64,000 bases of DNA, taken from NCBI RefSeq assembly GCF_946187725.1, contig NZ_CAMHSK010000012.1:1-64000 (forward strand), written 5' to 3'. The notes below the pieces were generated by a model. That model was given only the letters and a program-made list of their open reading frames with translations. It ran no database searches and was not told where the DNA came from. The number at the start of each line of letters is the position of its first letter. Position 1 is the stretch's first letter. Shown piece by piece: positions 8,847 to 17,980 of the stretch. The position numbers were made by a program, and so were the translations under genes. Origin of the DNA: an uncultured Treponema sp. (GTDB lineage: Bacteria > Spirochaetota > Spirochaetia > Treponematales > Treponemataceae).

Positions 8847-11800
8847 TAGTCAAGCCCCAGCTCTTTGAACAGTTTCTTGTAAGTTTCAAACTGCTCTGAC
8901 TGTGCGAACTCAGCGATTTTTTCTTCGGGAAGATTTTCCAAAAGCTGATCCATATATGAAAGAACCGATTTGATTTCTTTCTGTAAGTTGACCGGAATTG
9001 AAGATTGAACTGGATTAGCGTTTTCTTCTTCTTCGCGGTTTCTATTGTTTTCTTCTGCGAGTGCTGCTTCTGAAGAGAGGAGGTTATCAAGTTCATGTTC
9101 GCTGATTGAAATTCCGCTTGATTCTTCTTCTTCGCCTGAATCAGCTTCGTCTTCTGTATACTCGGCTTCAGATTCTGTGAAATTGCCCTCTGATGCTGTT
9201 TCACCTTCATCAGAAATTTGGGTTTCTGATTCTGCAACCTCTTCTTCTACAGTAGCTTCTGCACTTGCTGCTTTCTGACTGTCTTCTTCTTCAAATACGA
9301 ATGGCTCGTCAACAAGATTTGTGCTTTCAGCTTCTGCAGGAGCAGTCTCCGTTTCAACTTCAAAGGCTGGCGATTCTGCATCTTCTTCTGACAAATCAGC
9401 ACTGTCTGAAGAATCAAATACAAGCGCTTCTTCTTCGCCTTCAAGAAGTGAATCTGCTGAATTTTCTTCGGCTATGAGATTTTCACTGCTTGATTCAACA
9501 AGAATGTCGTCTGTTTTTGGAACGAGGATTTCTTCTGGAAGGTCTTCATCTGCGACATTTGTATCGATATTATCAAGAATCGGTTCCTCAATGCTGTCAT
9601 TTGAAAAATCAAGTGATTCTTCTGGTTCTTCTTCAACTGATTCTGTAACTTCTTCGCCAGAAACTGATTCTTCTGGTTCTTCAAGAACGGCTTCAGAGAC
9701 ATCGCTTGACTGAGCTTCAATTGCCTGTGCATTTTCTTCAACGAGTTCAACATTATTAAGGATGTTGTCCATTTCATCGAGAGAAAGGGCAATTGTGTCA
9801 TCTTCGTCATCATCTGAGAAGAATCCACCGCTTGATTCCTGTTCTGCTGGTTCTTCAACCGGAATATCAAAGCTGCTTTCTGATTCTTCAACTGCTTCGA
9901 CCGCTGGAGCGGCAGGAGAAACGGCTTCTTTATTTTTGAGCTCTTCGAATTCGGTTTTGAGGTTTGAAATCTCACTTCTGAGGGAAGAAAGCTCTGATGC
10001 AATCTGGCTGAGAATGCTGTTTGCTGCCGCACTGATTTCTGCATCCTGTTTTGGAGCTTCTGGAGAAGCTTCAGGTTCAGGAGCGGGTTTTTCTTCTACA
10101 GGTTCATTTTCTGTTACGGCTTCTTCAATTGTATTTAAAGATTCTTCGGCGACAGGTTCTTCAAAAGCAGGTTCTGCTTCTGGTTCGGCAGATGAATCTT
10201 CAAAGATTTCATCAGGTAAGGTTTCTGGAATAGGTTCTTCTTCGATTTCAGGCTCTGTAAATGAAATGCTTTCTTCTGCAACAGGTTCTTCAACAATTGT
10301 TGCTTCTTCTGAAACTGCGCTTGTGAAGGCATCATCCGGCGGAAGTTCAAATGGATTTTCTGCCGGAATTTCGGCTGTTTCTGAAGATTCAAAGCTTTCT
10401 GTTTCTGGAAGTGCTGATTCTGAAATATCAACTGAGGTTTCTTCAAATACAGGTTCTTCCATATCAACAACATCGATTGTTTCCTGAACTACAGGTTCTT
10501 TTGTTACAGAAGGTTCATCGAGTTCGTCTGAAATGGCCGGCTCTGAGAAATCTGCGGTTTCAAATGAATTGACTTCTTCTGATGCAGCTGGTTCTGATGC
10601 TCCAACAGGCACTTCTTCGCTTACGAATGAATCGCTTTCAATGCTTTCTGCCGGTTCAGAAAAATCAACTGTTTCTTCTGGAACTGCCTCTGTTTCTACT
10701 GCAGGTTCTGCTGAATCTGATGGAACCGCATCGTTAAGTGAAGTGATTTCGCCATTTTCATCCTGAATTGAATCCATGATTGAATCAAGGTCAAAATCAT
10801 CGTCGTCCTGAGTTGTGAATACTGATGAAGACTGTTCTTCTTCGCTTGAAGACTCTGAAGTTTCGCTTTGCATTGAAAGACTTGGAACCTCATCGGCATC
10901 ACCGCCGGAAACTTCTGTTTCCTGGACAGTCTCTTCTGCTGCTGGAGCAGAAACCTCTGGTTCATCTGCTGAAACAGAGAATCCTTCGTCTTCCTGTTTT
11001 GATTCGGTTGAGTTGCTTTCTGCTGGCTGTGGTTCGTTATCTGCGTTTATGTCAAAACCAAAGGAATCGAGTGAAATTTCTTCGGTGCCGTCATCGTTGA
11101 TTTTTGGTGCGCTTGCTTCTGGTTCCTGAGCTGGGGAAGCTTCTGATGAGCCTGATGAATCGTCACTGAAATCAACTCCGAATTCGCTTAAATCAACACT
11201 TTCTGAACCGTCATCAGAAACAGAACTGCTTTCACCCGATGATGAAGAATCATCGCCAAAATCAATTCCGAAATCACTTAAATCAACTTCTTCGGAACCC
11301 GGAACATCTGCGACCGGTGCTGATGAAGAAGATGATGATGAGGCTGAAGAAGATGCTGAATCGTCGAATGAAAGGTCAATGTCAATCGGACCATCATCGG
11401 AAAGGGAAGGTGCTTCAGAAATGCTTGGAGAATCGGAAATTGAAACATCACTTGAAACACCGAAATCTTCTGAAACATCAACTGTTTCTTCGGCTGGAGT
11501 GCTTTCAGGTGCGCTTGGTGCCGGTGAAGAATTCTGTTCGTCACCCTCGAAAACTCCTCCCTCGATAAATTCATCAAGTGAGATTTCCTCGCTTTCTCCT
11601 GAAGGAGCGGGGGAACTTGTTTCTTGTTCTGAAGGCATTGCACCCATTTCGGCGATATTTGCAAGCTCGTCTGCTGAAAGTGCAGTTTCGTCTGCTCCAA
11701 AATCACCGTCATTGCCTTCATCTACCACATCAATTGCGGAAAAATCCGGTAAATCGCTGTCTATGCTGCTGGAATCTGTATTATCGCTAATGTCGCCTGA

Positions 11801-11911
11801 ATCAGACAAAAAGTCCATATTTCCTTCAATTTCAGATGAAACTGTGCGCGGCGGTTTTTTAACCCAAACGCCGTAATTGTCAAGTTCATTTGTTTTATCT
11901 GAATCACTCAT
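8846..11911 (-). CDS. Large acidic Ser/Glu/Asp-rich low-complexity protein with short conserved-looking C-terminal helix
   Basis: 1,021-aa ORF with repeated (E)EVDLSDFGIDFGDDSSS-type motifs; C-terminal NLQKEIKSVLSYMDQLLENLPEEKIAEFAQSEQFETYKKLFKELGLD is non-repetitive. Confidence 0.75.
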   Translation of the reverse strand: MSDSDKTNELDNYGVWVKKPPRTVSSEIEGNMDFLSDSGDISDNTDSSSIDSDLPDFSAIDVVDEGNDGDFGADETALSADELANIAEMGAMPSEQETSSPAPSGESEEISLDEFIEGGVFEGDEQNSSPAPSAPESTPAEETVDVSEDFGVSSDVSISDSPSISEAPSLSDDGPIDIDLSFDDSASSSASSSSSSSAPVADVPGSEEVDLSDFGIDFGDDSSSSGESSSVSDDGSESVDLSEFGVDFSDDSSGSSEASPAQEPEASAPKINDDGTEEISLDSFGFDINADNEPQPAESNSTESKQEDEGFSVSADEPEVSAPAAEETVQETEVSGGDADEVPSLSMQSETSESSSEEEQSSSVFTTQDDDDFDLDSIMDSIQDENGEITSLNDAVPSDSAEPAVETEAVPEETVDFSEPAESIESDSFVSEEVPVGASEPAASEEVNSFETADFSEPAISDELDEPSVTKEPVVQETIDVVDMEEPVFEETSVDISESALPETESFESSETAEIPAENPFELPPDDAFTSAVSEEATIVEEPVAEESISFTEPEIEEEPIPETLPDEIFEDSSAEPEAEPAFEEPVAEESLNTIEEAVTENEPVEEKPAPEPEASPEAPKQDAEISAAANSILSQIASELSSLRSEISNLKTEFEELKNKEAVSPAAPAVEAVEESESSFDIPVEEPAEQESSGGFFSDDDEDDTIALSLDEMDNILNNVELVEENAQAIEAQSSDVSEAVLEEPEESVSGEEVTESVEEEPEESLDFSNDSIEEPILDNIDTNVADEDLPEEILVPKTDDILVESSSENLIAEENSADSLLEGEEEALVFDSSDSADLSEEDAESPAFEVETETAPAEAESTNLVDEPFVFEEEDSQKAASAEATVEEEVAESETQISDEGETASEGNFTESEAEYTEDEADSGEEEESSGISISEHELDNLLSSEAALAEENNRNREEEENANPVQSSIPVNLQKEIKSVLSYMDQLLENLPEEKIAEFAQSEQFETYKKLFKELGLD

Positions 11912-12102
11912 ATTGTTCCCCTTAAAGTGAAATTGGAAAGCCAGTGTATGCTTTCTATAAGAAAATCTTAGATATATTATCGGTATTTTTCTTCTAAAAA
12001 TTACACCTTATCCATTTATTGTATCATACATATCAAAGAAAAGTCCAATTTTTTTAATAAAAGTTTTAGAATTTTGTTAGTCCCGCCGATATTCAAAAAG
12101 CT

Positions 12103-12600
12103 ATGATAAAAATGTTCAGGATTCTCACTGCAGCCCTTGCCGGTACTGCAATTTATGTCCTTGTCTCGTTTACATGCGGCACGGACGGAATTTGGGCAGA
12201 CGGACAGCTCCGCGAACAGAAAAGAATCCTCAGCGCCCGTGCTGATGAAATTCAGAAAATTCATGACAGTCTCTCTCTTGAATATACGGCTCTGGAAAAA
12301 GATCCTGATGTAATCGCGGGATTTGCCAGAAAAATGGGGTATGTTCGTGATGGAGAGAAAGTTGTTAAAATCAACGGGCTTATTTCTATCGACGAATACC
12401 ATTTTGAAACGGGAACGCCAATCAAGTCTGTTGACCCTTACTCGCTTCCAGAATGGTTTTGCAAAGTCTCAGGGCTTCTGATGTTCTTTGTGACCTATCT
12501 TTATTTGATTGTGAAGGATTTCAGGCCTAAGGATGCCGCTGTTAAAAAGAATAAGGTGAAAATAAAGGGGATTCCAGTCTATGATTTGCCGCAAGTGTGA
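12103..12600 (+). CDS. Septum formation initiator-like protein (FtsB/DivIC family)
   Basis: Single N-terminal TM, coiled coil, and EKDPDVIAGFARKMGYVRDGEKVV typical of FtsB/DivIC. Confidence 0.7.
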   Translation: MIKMFRILTAALAGTAIYVLVSFTCGTDGIWADGQLREQKRILSARADEIQKIHDSLSLEYTALEKDPDVIAGFARKMGYVRDGEKVVKINGLISIDEYHFETGTPIKSVDPYSLPEWFCKVSGLLMFFVTYLYLIVKDFRPKDAAVKKNKVKIKGIPVYDLPQV

Positions 12601-13168
12601 TGATGAGTCAAGCCAGATTGCAGTTGATTACCTCAGAAGGGGAAAAATTGTCGTTCTTCCAACCGATACTGTCTACGGATTTTCAGGCATTGTTGACGGA
12701 AGACATTACTCTTTCCATACCAATGAAAAAATCTGCCAGATAAAGGGCAGGGATGAAAAAAAACATCTGATTCAGCTTCTCGCAAAACCTGAAGATATAA
12801 AGAAATATACACGGGATGTGATTCCTGAAAACCTTCTCGAAAAATGGCCTGGTCCTCTTTCAATCATAGTGCATACCTTCGCAAAAGACGGAAATTTTGA
12901 GACGACTGCTTTCCGTTGCCCGGGTGATGAATGGCTTCGCGGTGTGATTGCACGATGCGGCGCTCCGATTTATTCAACAAGCGTGAATCGAAGTGGCAGT
13001 GCGACTCTTGATAATATTCAGCAGATAAAAAATGAATTTGGAAAAGAAGTTGACCTGATTGTCGATGACGGTGACAAAAGAAACGGAATTCCTTCGACGA
13101 TTGTTGCAATAGATGAAAGCGGGAATGTAAAAGTAATACGACAGGGAGCTTTAGAAATTAGCAATTAG
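12581..13168 (+). CDS. L-threonylcarbamoyladenylate synthase (YrdC/Sua5 family)
   Basis: Motifs LRRGKIVVLPTDTVYGFSG, KGRDEKKHLIQLL, WPGPLSIIV, STSVNRSG. Confidence 0.9.
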   Translation: MICRKCDDESSQIAVDYLRRGKIVVLPTDTVYGFSGIVDGRHYSFHTNEKICQIKGRDEKKHLIQLLAKPEDIKKYTRDVIPENLLEKWPGPLSIIVHTFAKDGNFETTAFRCPGDEWLRGVIARCGAPIYSTSVNRSGSATLDNIQQIKNEFGKEVDLIVDDGDKRNGIPSTIVAIDESGNVKVIRQGALEISN

Positions 13169-13187
13169 GAATTAGCAATGAGCAATT
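13157..13187. repeat. Short AT-rich repeat ATTAGCAATTAGGAATTAGCAATGAGCAATT
   Basis: Internally repetitive ATTAGCAAT units overlapping the YrdC stop codon; related sequence at ~60965. Confidence 0.6.
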
Positions 13188-13213
13188 TTTGAAAAACTGC
13201 TGGATGGATGCAA

Positions 13214-14101
13214 CTATCTTCTGCTCCAGCTGGAATTTACTGTTCCTGGTTCGGTACCATCATTCGTCTGGATGATGGTATTTTTTATGCCTTCGAGCGT
13301 GTCGGCTGAGGTAAGTGAGAAATTCCATTTGATTGGGGATGCAGTTGCTGCACATGCGAGGGCCTGTTCTCTTGGAAGTTCCGGGAAGAAAGATGCATTT
13401 GACTTTCCGACCTGAGAGATTTCAAGGTTGGTGTTCATGCCGTCGATGGTGGCGTTTTTGACAGAGATTTTGATGTTCATTGTGGCGCCGTTCTTGAATA
13501 TGACGAAACCTCGCCCTCCGCGGAGAATTATTATTTTGTCGGCGAAAGGTTCTCCGCTCCAGGTTCCCGCAAGTGATTCGATATCGACGCCTGTCTTAAA
13601 ATCAGCTTCGAGATTTGCCTTGTCTGCATTTGCGAATTCGGGGGCAGGTGATTTTAAGTCTGAGAGGACTTTTTCGATTGCAGTTTTTGCTCCGACAAGA
13701 ATCTTATAATAAGACTCGTAAACTGCTGAAACCGTGTGCGTAATTCCGTCTGAAGAGGTAACGACACTGAATCGGCATTGCCAGACTGTCTGCCCGGAAT
13801 CGTTTTTCTGGTCGTTTACTTCTGCATAGAAGCGGACTTTTGCATTTGTATCTATAAAATGTGGAAGTGATTCGGAGGCTTTGCTTAAATCAGGACGCTT
13901 GTCATCAACGGTGATTCCGTCAATTGATTTTAACTGATTGAAAAAAACATCCTGTGCCATTTTGAGCATGTTTGAATCGGAAGACGAGGAAACAACGCCG
14001 TAATAATCAACCAGAAAATCTTCTGCCTGAGGCGCCGCTATTGGACTGAGAATCATAAATATGAGGCAAAGAAGCCTTTCTTTTATGACAGGACTCTTCA
14101 A
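13214..14101 (-). CDS. Exported protein of unknown function
   Basis: N-terminal signal-like segment (LLCLIFMILSPIAAPQAED), intact 295-aa ORF. Confidence 0.65.
   Translation of the reverse strand: MKSPVIKERLLCLIFMILSPIAAPQAEDFLVDYYGVVSSSSDSNMLKMAQDVFFNQLKSIDGITVDDKRPDLSKASESLPHFIDTNAKVRFYAEVNDQKNDSGQTVWQCRFSVVTSSDGITHTVSAVYESYYKILVGAKTAIEKVLSDLKSPAPEFANADKANLEADFKTGVDIESLAGTWSGEPFADKIIILRGGRGFVIFKNGATMNIKISVKNATIDGMNTNLEISQVGKSNASFFPELPREQALACAATASPIKWNFSLTSADTLEGIKNTIIQTNDGTEPGTVNSSWSRR
13255..13286 (+). terminator. Rho-independent terminator-like hairpin (TACCATCAT-tcgtctgg-ATGATGGTA-TTTTTT)
   Basis: Perfect 9-bp arms plus T6; lies inside the 3' end of the convergent minus-strand ORF 13214..14101. 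Confidence 0.6.
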
Positions 14102-14124
14102 TTCACCTTTCTCCGATAGACAGC

Positions 14125-14586
14125 TTATGACAAGTCTTTTCTGAAATCCCTTGCCATATCCCTGTCTAAATCACGCTGTTTTATTGTCTCACGCTTGTCG
14201 TAGAGCTTTTTACCTTTGCATACGCCGAGTGTGAGCTTGACCCTGCCTTTTTTGAGATAGAAATCAAGCGGAATGAGGGTGAAGCCCTTTTCATCGACTT
14301 TTCTCGAAAGCCGTTTGATTTCTTCTTTATGAAGCAGAAGCCGTTTTTTTCTGTCCGGGTCATGATTGAACACAGAAGAATATTTGTATTCTGAAATGTG
14401 GAAATTCCGCATCCAGACCTCTCCATTTATAATTTCGGCAAAAGAATCCGCAAAGGACACATTTCCTGCCTTTACAGACTTAACTTCTGTTCCTTCAAGT
14501 TCAATTCCACATTCGTAGCTTTCTTCTACGAAATAATTGAACCTGGCTTTTTTGTTCTGTGCAATAATCTTAACTTCTTCGGACAT
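14125..14586 (-). CDS. smpB: SsrA-binding protein SmpB
   Basis: IIAQNKKARFNYFVEESYECGIELEGTEVKSVKAGNVSFADSFAEI and KGKKLYDKRETIKQRDLDRD. Confidence 0.96.
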   Translation of the reverse strand: MSEEVKIIAQNKKARFNYFVEESYECGIELEGTEVKSVKAGNVSFADSFAEIINGEVWMRNFHISEYKYSSVFNHDPDRKKRLLLHKEEIKRLSRKVDEKGFTLIPLDFYLKKGRVKLTLGVCKGKKLYDKRETIKQRDLDRDMARDFRKDLS

Positions 14587-14673
14587 ATCTTCTAATTATA
14601 AGCATAACAATCTGAACTTTCAACCGTTTCAAAAATTGTAGACTTTTCATGTCTTCTTTGCTATTCTATCCGC

Positions 14674-15372
14674 ATGGAAAAAAATATATACGCGATTTCA
14701 TATAAATTAAGGCGGGAACTTGAACGCAAAATCCTTTCTGTTCTCGGCATTGTCCTTTTGTTTTTTCTGATTGTTTCCCTTTTTTTGAATTTCGTGCTTT
14801 TTCCTGTGGCAAATAAATCTGATTCCATGTCGCCGGATATTCCGACCGGAAGCTATGAATTTGTCAGTCCTCTTTCGACAAATCCTGAGCGTGGCGATGT
14901 AATTCTTCTCTCAAATTACGAAAAGCCAAATCTCAATCCTGTTAAGCGGGTTTTGCGTCTTATGGCACTTTTTGTCAGCATGAGAAGGTGGCAGCCTTTT
15001 GAAGCAAAGCCTGTTTCGGGCACAAGACCTGTTATCCGTCGGGTCGTCGGTATGCCTGGTGATACCATTTATATTGACCATTATGTCGTCTTCATAAAAC
15101 CTGCCGGCCAAAATCATTTCCTTACAGAATTTGAAGTCACTGAGTCAAAATACAATGCACGAATCCTTGTTCCGCCAGCATTATGGGATGCTGATTTGGG
15201 AGCGAAGGCTTCTGTTGAGCCGATTACTCTTGCCTCAGACGAGTATTTTGTTCTAGGCGATGACCGTCTTACTGCAAGCGATTCAAGAATATGGGGGCCG
15301 GTCAAGCAGAAAAACATAATCGGTCGGGTGCTCATGCTCTATTTTCCATTCGGCAAATTCAAGCTGCTTTAG
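14674..15372 (+). CDS. lepB: Signal peptidase I
   Basis: TM anchor, SDSMSPDIPTGSYEFV (catalytic Ser), KRVLRL.../RRVVGMPGDTI, YFVLGDDRLTASDSRIWGPV. Confidence 0.93.
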   Translation: MEKNIYAISYKLRRELERKILSVLGIVLLFFLIVSLFLNFVLFPVANKSDSMSPDIPTGSYEFVSPLSTNPERGDVILLSNYEKPNLNPVKRVLRLMALFVSMRRWQPFEAKPVSGTRPVIRRVVGMPGDTIYIDHYVVFIKPAGQNHFLTEFEVTESKYNARILVPPALWDADLGAKASVEPITLASDEYFVLGDDRLTASDSRIWGPVKQKNIIGRVLMLYFPFGKFKLL

Positions 15373-15385
15373 TGCGTAGGATTTT

Positions 15386-16564
15386 GTGAAAGCTTCTCTT
15401 TACATTCATATTCCGTTTTGCAAAAAAAAGTGCGATTACTGTGATTTTTTCAGTATCGGTGAGGCGGACAGACGCGGAAAGAAAAATGATTTGAGTGATT
15501 CCTATATCTCTTCCATTATAAATGAAACAAGAATTTATGCGGATTTATACGGAATCAGTGAATGGAAGAGCGTATACACTGGCGGTGGAACTCCAAGCCT
15601 TCTTTCTCCTCAGCAGAGTATCGATTTGTTTTCTGGAATTAAAAAAATCGCTCCGTTTTCAAAAGATTGTGAAGTCACTTTTGAAATGAATCCCGACGAT
15701 GTGACTGAATCATTCCTTGATGCCTGTCAGAAAGCGGGCGTAAATCGTCTTTCCATGGGAATTCAGGCACTTGATGATGCGGCCTTGAATGCAGTAAATC
15801 GGGGCAGTTCTGTTGAAATAATCATGCGTGCCCTAGAAGCATTAAAAAGTCACTGGAATGGACGACTTTCCGTTGATTTTATCGCGGGCCTTCCAAATCA
15901 TAAATGGAAGTCTTTTGAAAATCAGTTCGAAATCTTAAAGCAATATCCCAAAATCGATCATGTTTCCCTTTATACCCTGACTGTTGAAGAAAACACGCCT
16001 CTGTGGAAAAAAATCGAAGACGGGAAAATAAATTTTTCCTTTGAAAGAGCTGACCGCATGTGGATTAAAGGAAGAAATATCCTTGAGAAAATGGGCTTCA
16101 TGCAGTACGAGGTTTCGAATTTTTCCAAGAAAGGATTTGAGAGCCGGCACAATCAGACTTACTGGCATCAGGAAAACTATATCGGGGTTGGTGCGGGTGC
16201 GAGCGGAACCTGGTATGATTTTGATAAAAAATCAGCCCTCAGATGGACAAACACTCTTTCAATTCCTTCATATATTGAGTCTGCGTTGAACCGAAAAACC
16301 GAGCAGCTTGATGAGCAGACCCTTGAATTCGAATTTCTGATGCTTGGCTTCCGTTGTCTTTCAGGTGTGAACGACAGGGATTTTGAGAGAAGATTTGGAA
16401 AAAGCCTTGCACAAAGGATTGGGGATGGAATTGAAGGCGGCGTTTTCTCTAAGTGGCAGAAAATGCGCCTTGCGACAAAAACATCCACCCCAAACGGCAC
16501 GGTTTATGCCCTTAACAGACGCGGAATCCTGCTTTTGAACAGGTTTCTGGAAGAACTGATGTGA
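15386..16564 (+). CDS. hemW: Radical SAM haem chaperone HemW / coproporphyrinogen III oxidase-like
   Basis: YIHIPFCKKKCDYCDFF, TGGGTPSLL, VNRLSMGIQALDD, GVGAGASG. Confidence 0.9.
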   Translation: MKASLYIHIPFCKKKCDYCDFFSIGEADRRGKKNDLSDSYISSIINETRIYADLYGISEWKSVYTGGGTPSLLSPQQSIDLFSGIKKIAPFSKDCEVTFEMNPDDVTESFLDACQKAGVNRLSMGIQALDDAALNAVNRGSSVEIIMRALEALKSHWNGRLSVDFIAGLPNHKWKSFENQFEILKQYPKIDHVSLYTLTVEENTPLWKKIEDGKINFSFERADRMWIKGRNILEKMGFMQYEVSNFSKKGFESRHNQTYWHQENYIGVGAGASGTWYDFDKKSALRWTNTLSIPSYIESALNRKTEQLDEQTLEFEFLMLGFRCLSGVNDRDFERRFGKSLAQRIGDGIEGGVFSKWQKMRLATKTSTPNGTVYALNRRGILLLNRFLEELM

Positions 16565-16576
16565 TTCGGTCGAATG

Positions 16577-17980
16577 TCAGTTTTCGCGCTCATAGGGAAT
16601 TTCGATGATGAATTCTGAGCCTTTTTCGAATTCGGACTCGACATTGATTTTCCAGCCGTGAGCTTTTATAATTGTCATTACAGTGGCAAGTCCGATACCC
16701 ATTCCTTCTTCCCGGCGTGAAGAACTTGCACGGTAGAACATGTCGAAAATCTTTTCAAGCTCTTCTTTTTTGATGCCTATTCCATTGTCCTTGATTTTGA
16801 TGGTGATTCTTTCGCTGCCGTTTTCGTCTTTTTCCTGTTTTGCGCTTATTGCAATTGAATCATATTCTTTTGTGTAGCGGAGTGCATTTGAGAAAATGTT
16901 TTCGAATGCCCGCTGGACAAGCTCTTTATCAAATGGAAGCTCGATGCAGTCTTCAAGTTCGACCTGGGCTGTTACATTGCGCCTGAAGATACCGCCGGTC
17001 GTAACGGCTCCTTCTGCCAGTTCCTTTAAGACGGGCACGATATTTTGCTTTTTAAGCTGCTGAAGCCAGTCCGTCTGATTGAGTTTAACGAAATTTATGA
17101 GAGTATTTATCATCGTTTCAAGCTGTTCTGTCTTTGAACTGATGATTTTGAGAGATTTTTTTGTCTCTTCGGGAGTGTCGCAGAAACCTTCGCTCATTGC
17201 CTCCGTGTAGCCTTTGATTATGGCAACGGGAGTCCGCAAATCGTGACTGATTCCCATGATGAATTTGCATTTTCGTTCTGCAGTGTCTTTTAGGACCAGA
17301 CGCATTTTATCGAGACTTTCTGTGAGTCCTGTGATTTCATTGTCTGTCTTGATGTTTTTTTCATAGTCAAGCGTTACATCAAACTCACCGTTAGCGATTC
17401 TCTGTGTGTTTTTGTTCAGCACGGTGATTGAGCGGGTAATCGTGTTTGAAATGCTTACGACCAGTGAAATGCAGAAGGCTTCGAAAATTGCTATGAAAAT
17501 CAGTAAAAAACGCAGGCTCTTTTCAAAAAGTCCGTTTTTTCTGTGCTGAATGTCGCGGCTTGTCCTGCTTATGAAAACGATGTTCGGTTTCCTTTTTTCG
17601 ATTGGTGGGGAAGTGAGCTGGTAAAAATAGCTGTCGCTGGTTTCATTCATGAAGCGGAAGAGCTCTTTTTTGTCGAGCCATGACCTGCCTATGAATTCGG
17701 GAATCGTATTCGCAAGAACGGTGTCGTAAGTTTTGTCTCTTGGGGTTTCTAGAATTATGAATTCTACATTTGGCGGCAGTGTATGGAGAAGCTGCTTGAA
17801 AACACTGACATCCCGATTTGAAAGGGACATTTCGCCCAGTTCTCTTACCTGCTTGTATCCTTCAAGAAGCATACGGTCAGGCCGAGTGAGGTAGTGGTAA
17901 ATTGGCAGTGTGATTAACGCAAGAATCGGAACAAGAATTACTCCAATCAGAAAAATGCGCAGCTGTGTCTTAATTTTCAA
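16577..17980 (-). CDS. Sensor histidine kinase
   Basis: HAMP-like region, FIMGISHDLRTPVAIIKGYTEAM H-box, FENIFSNALRYT N-box, DNGIGIKKEELEKIFDMFYR. Confidence 0.92.
   Translation of the reverse strand: MKIKTQLRIFLIGVILVPILALITLPIYHYLTRPDRMLLEGYKQVRELGEMSLSNRDVSVFKQLLHTLPPNVEFIILETPRDKTYDTVLANTIPEFIGRSWLDKKELFRFMNETSDSYFYQLTSPPIEKRKPNIVFISRTSRDIQHRKNGLFEKSLRFLLIFIAIFEAFCISLVVSISNTITRSITVLNKNTQRIANGEFDVTLDYEKNIKTDNEITGLTESLDKMRLVLKDTAERKCKFIMGISHDLRTPVAIIKGYTEAMSEGFCDTPEETKKSLKIISSKTEQLETMINTLINFVKLNQTDWLQQLKKQNIVPVLKELAEGAVTTGGIFRRNVTAQVELEDCIELPFDKELVQRAFENIFSNALRYTKEYDSIAISAKQEKDENGSERITIKIKDNGIGIKKEELEKIFDMFYRASSSRREEGMGIGLATVMTIIKAHGWKINVESEFEKGSEFIIEIPYEREN

Noticed and set aside
9045-11876. 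Many plus-strand and alternate-frame ORFs (e.g. 9762..10487, 11379..11876, 10825..11100)
   Set aside because: They are shadow frames of the Ser/Glu-rich repetitive gene 8846..11911; composition is a codon artefact.
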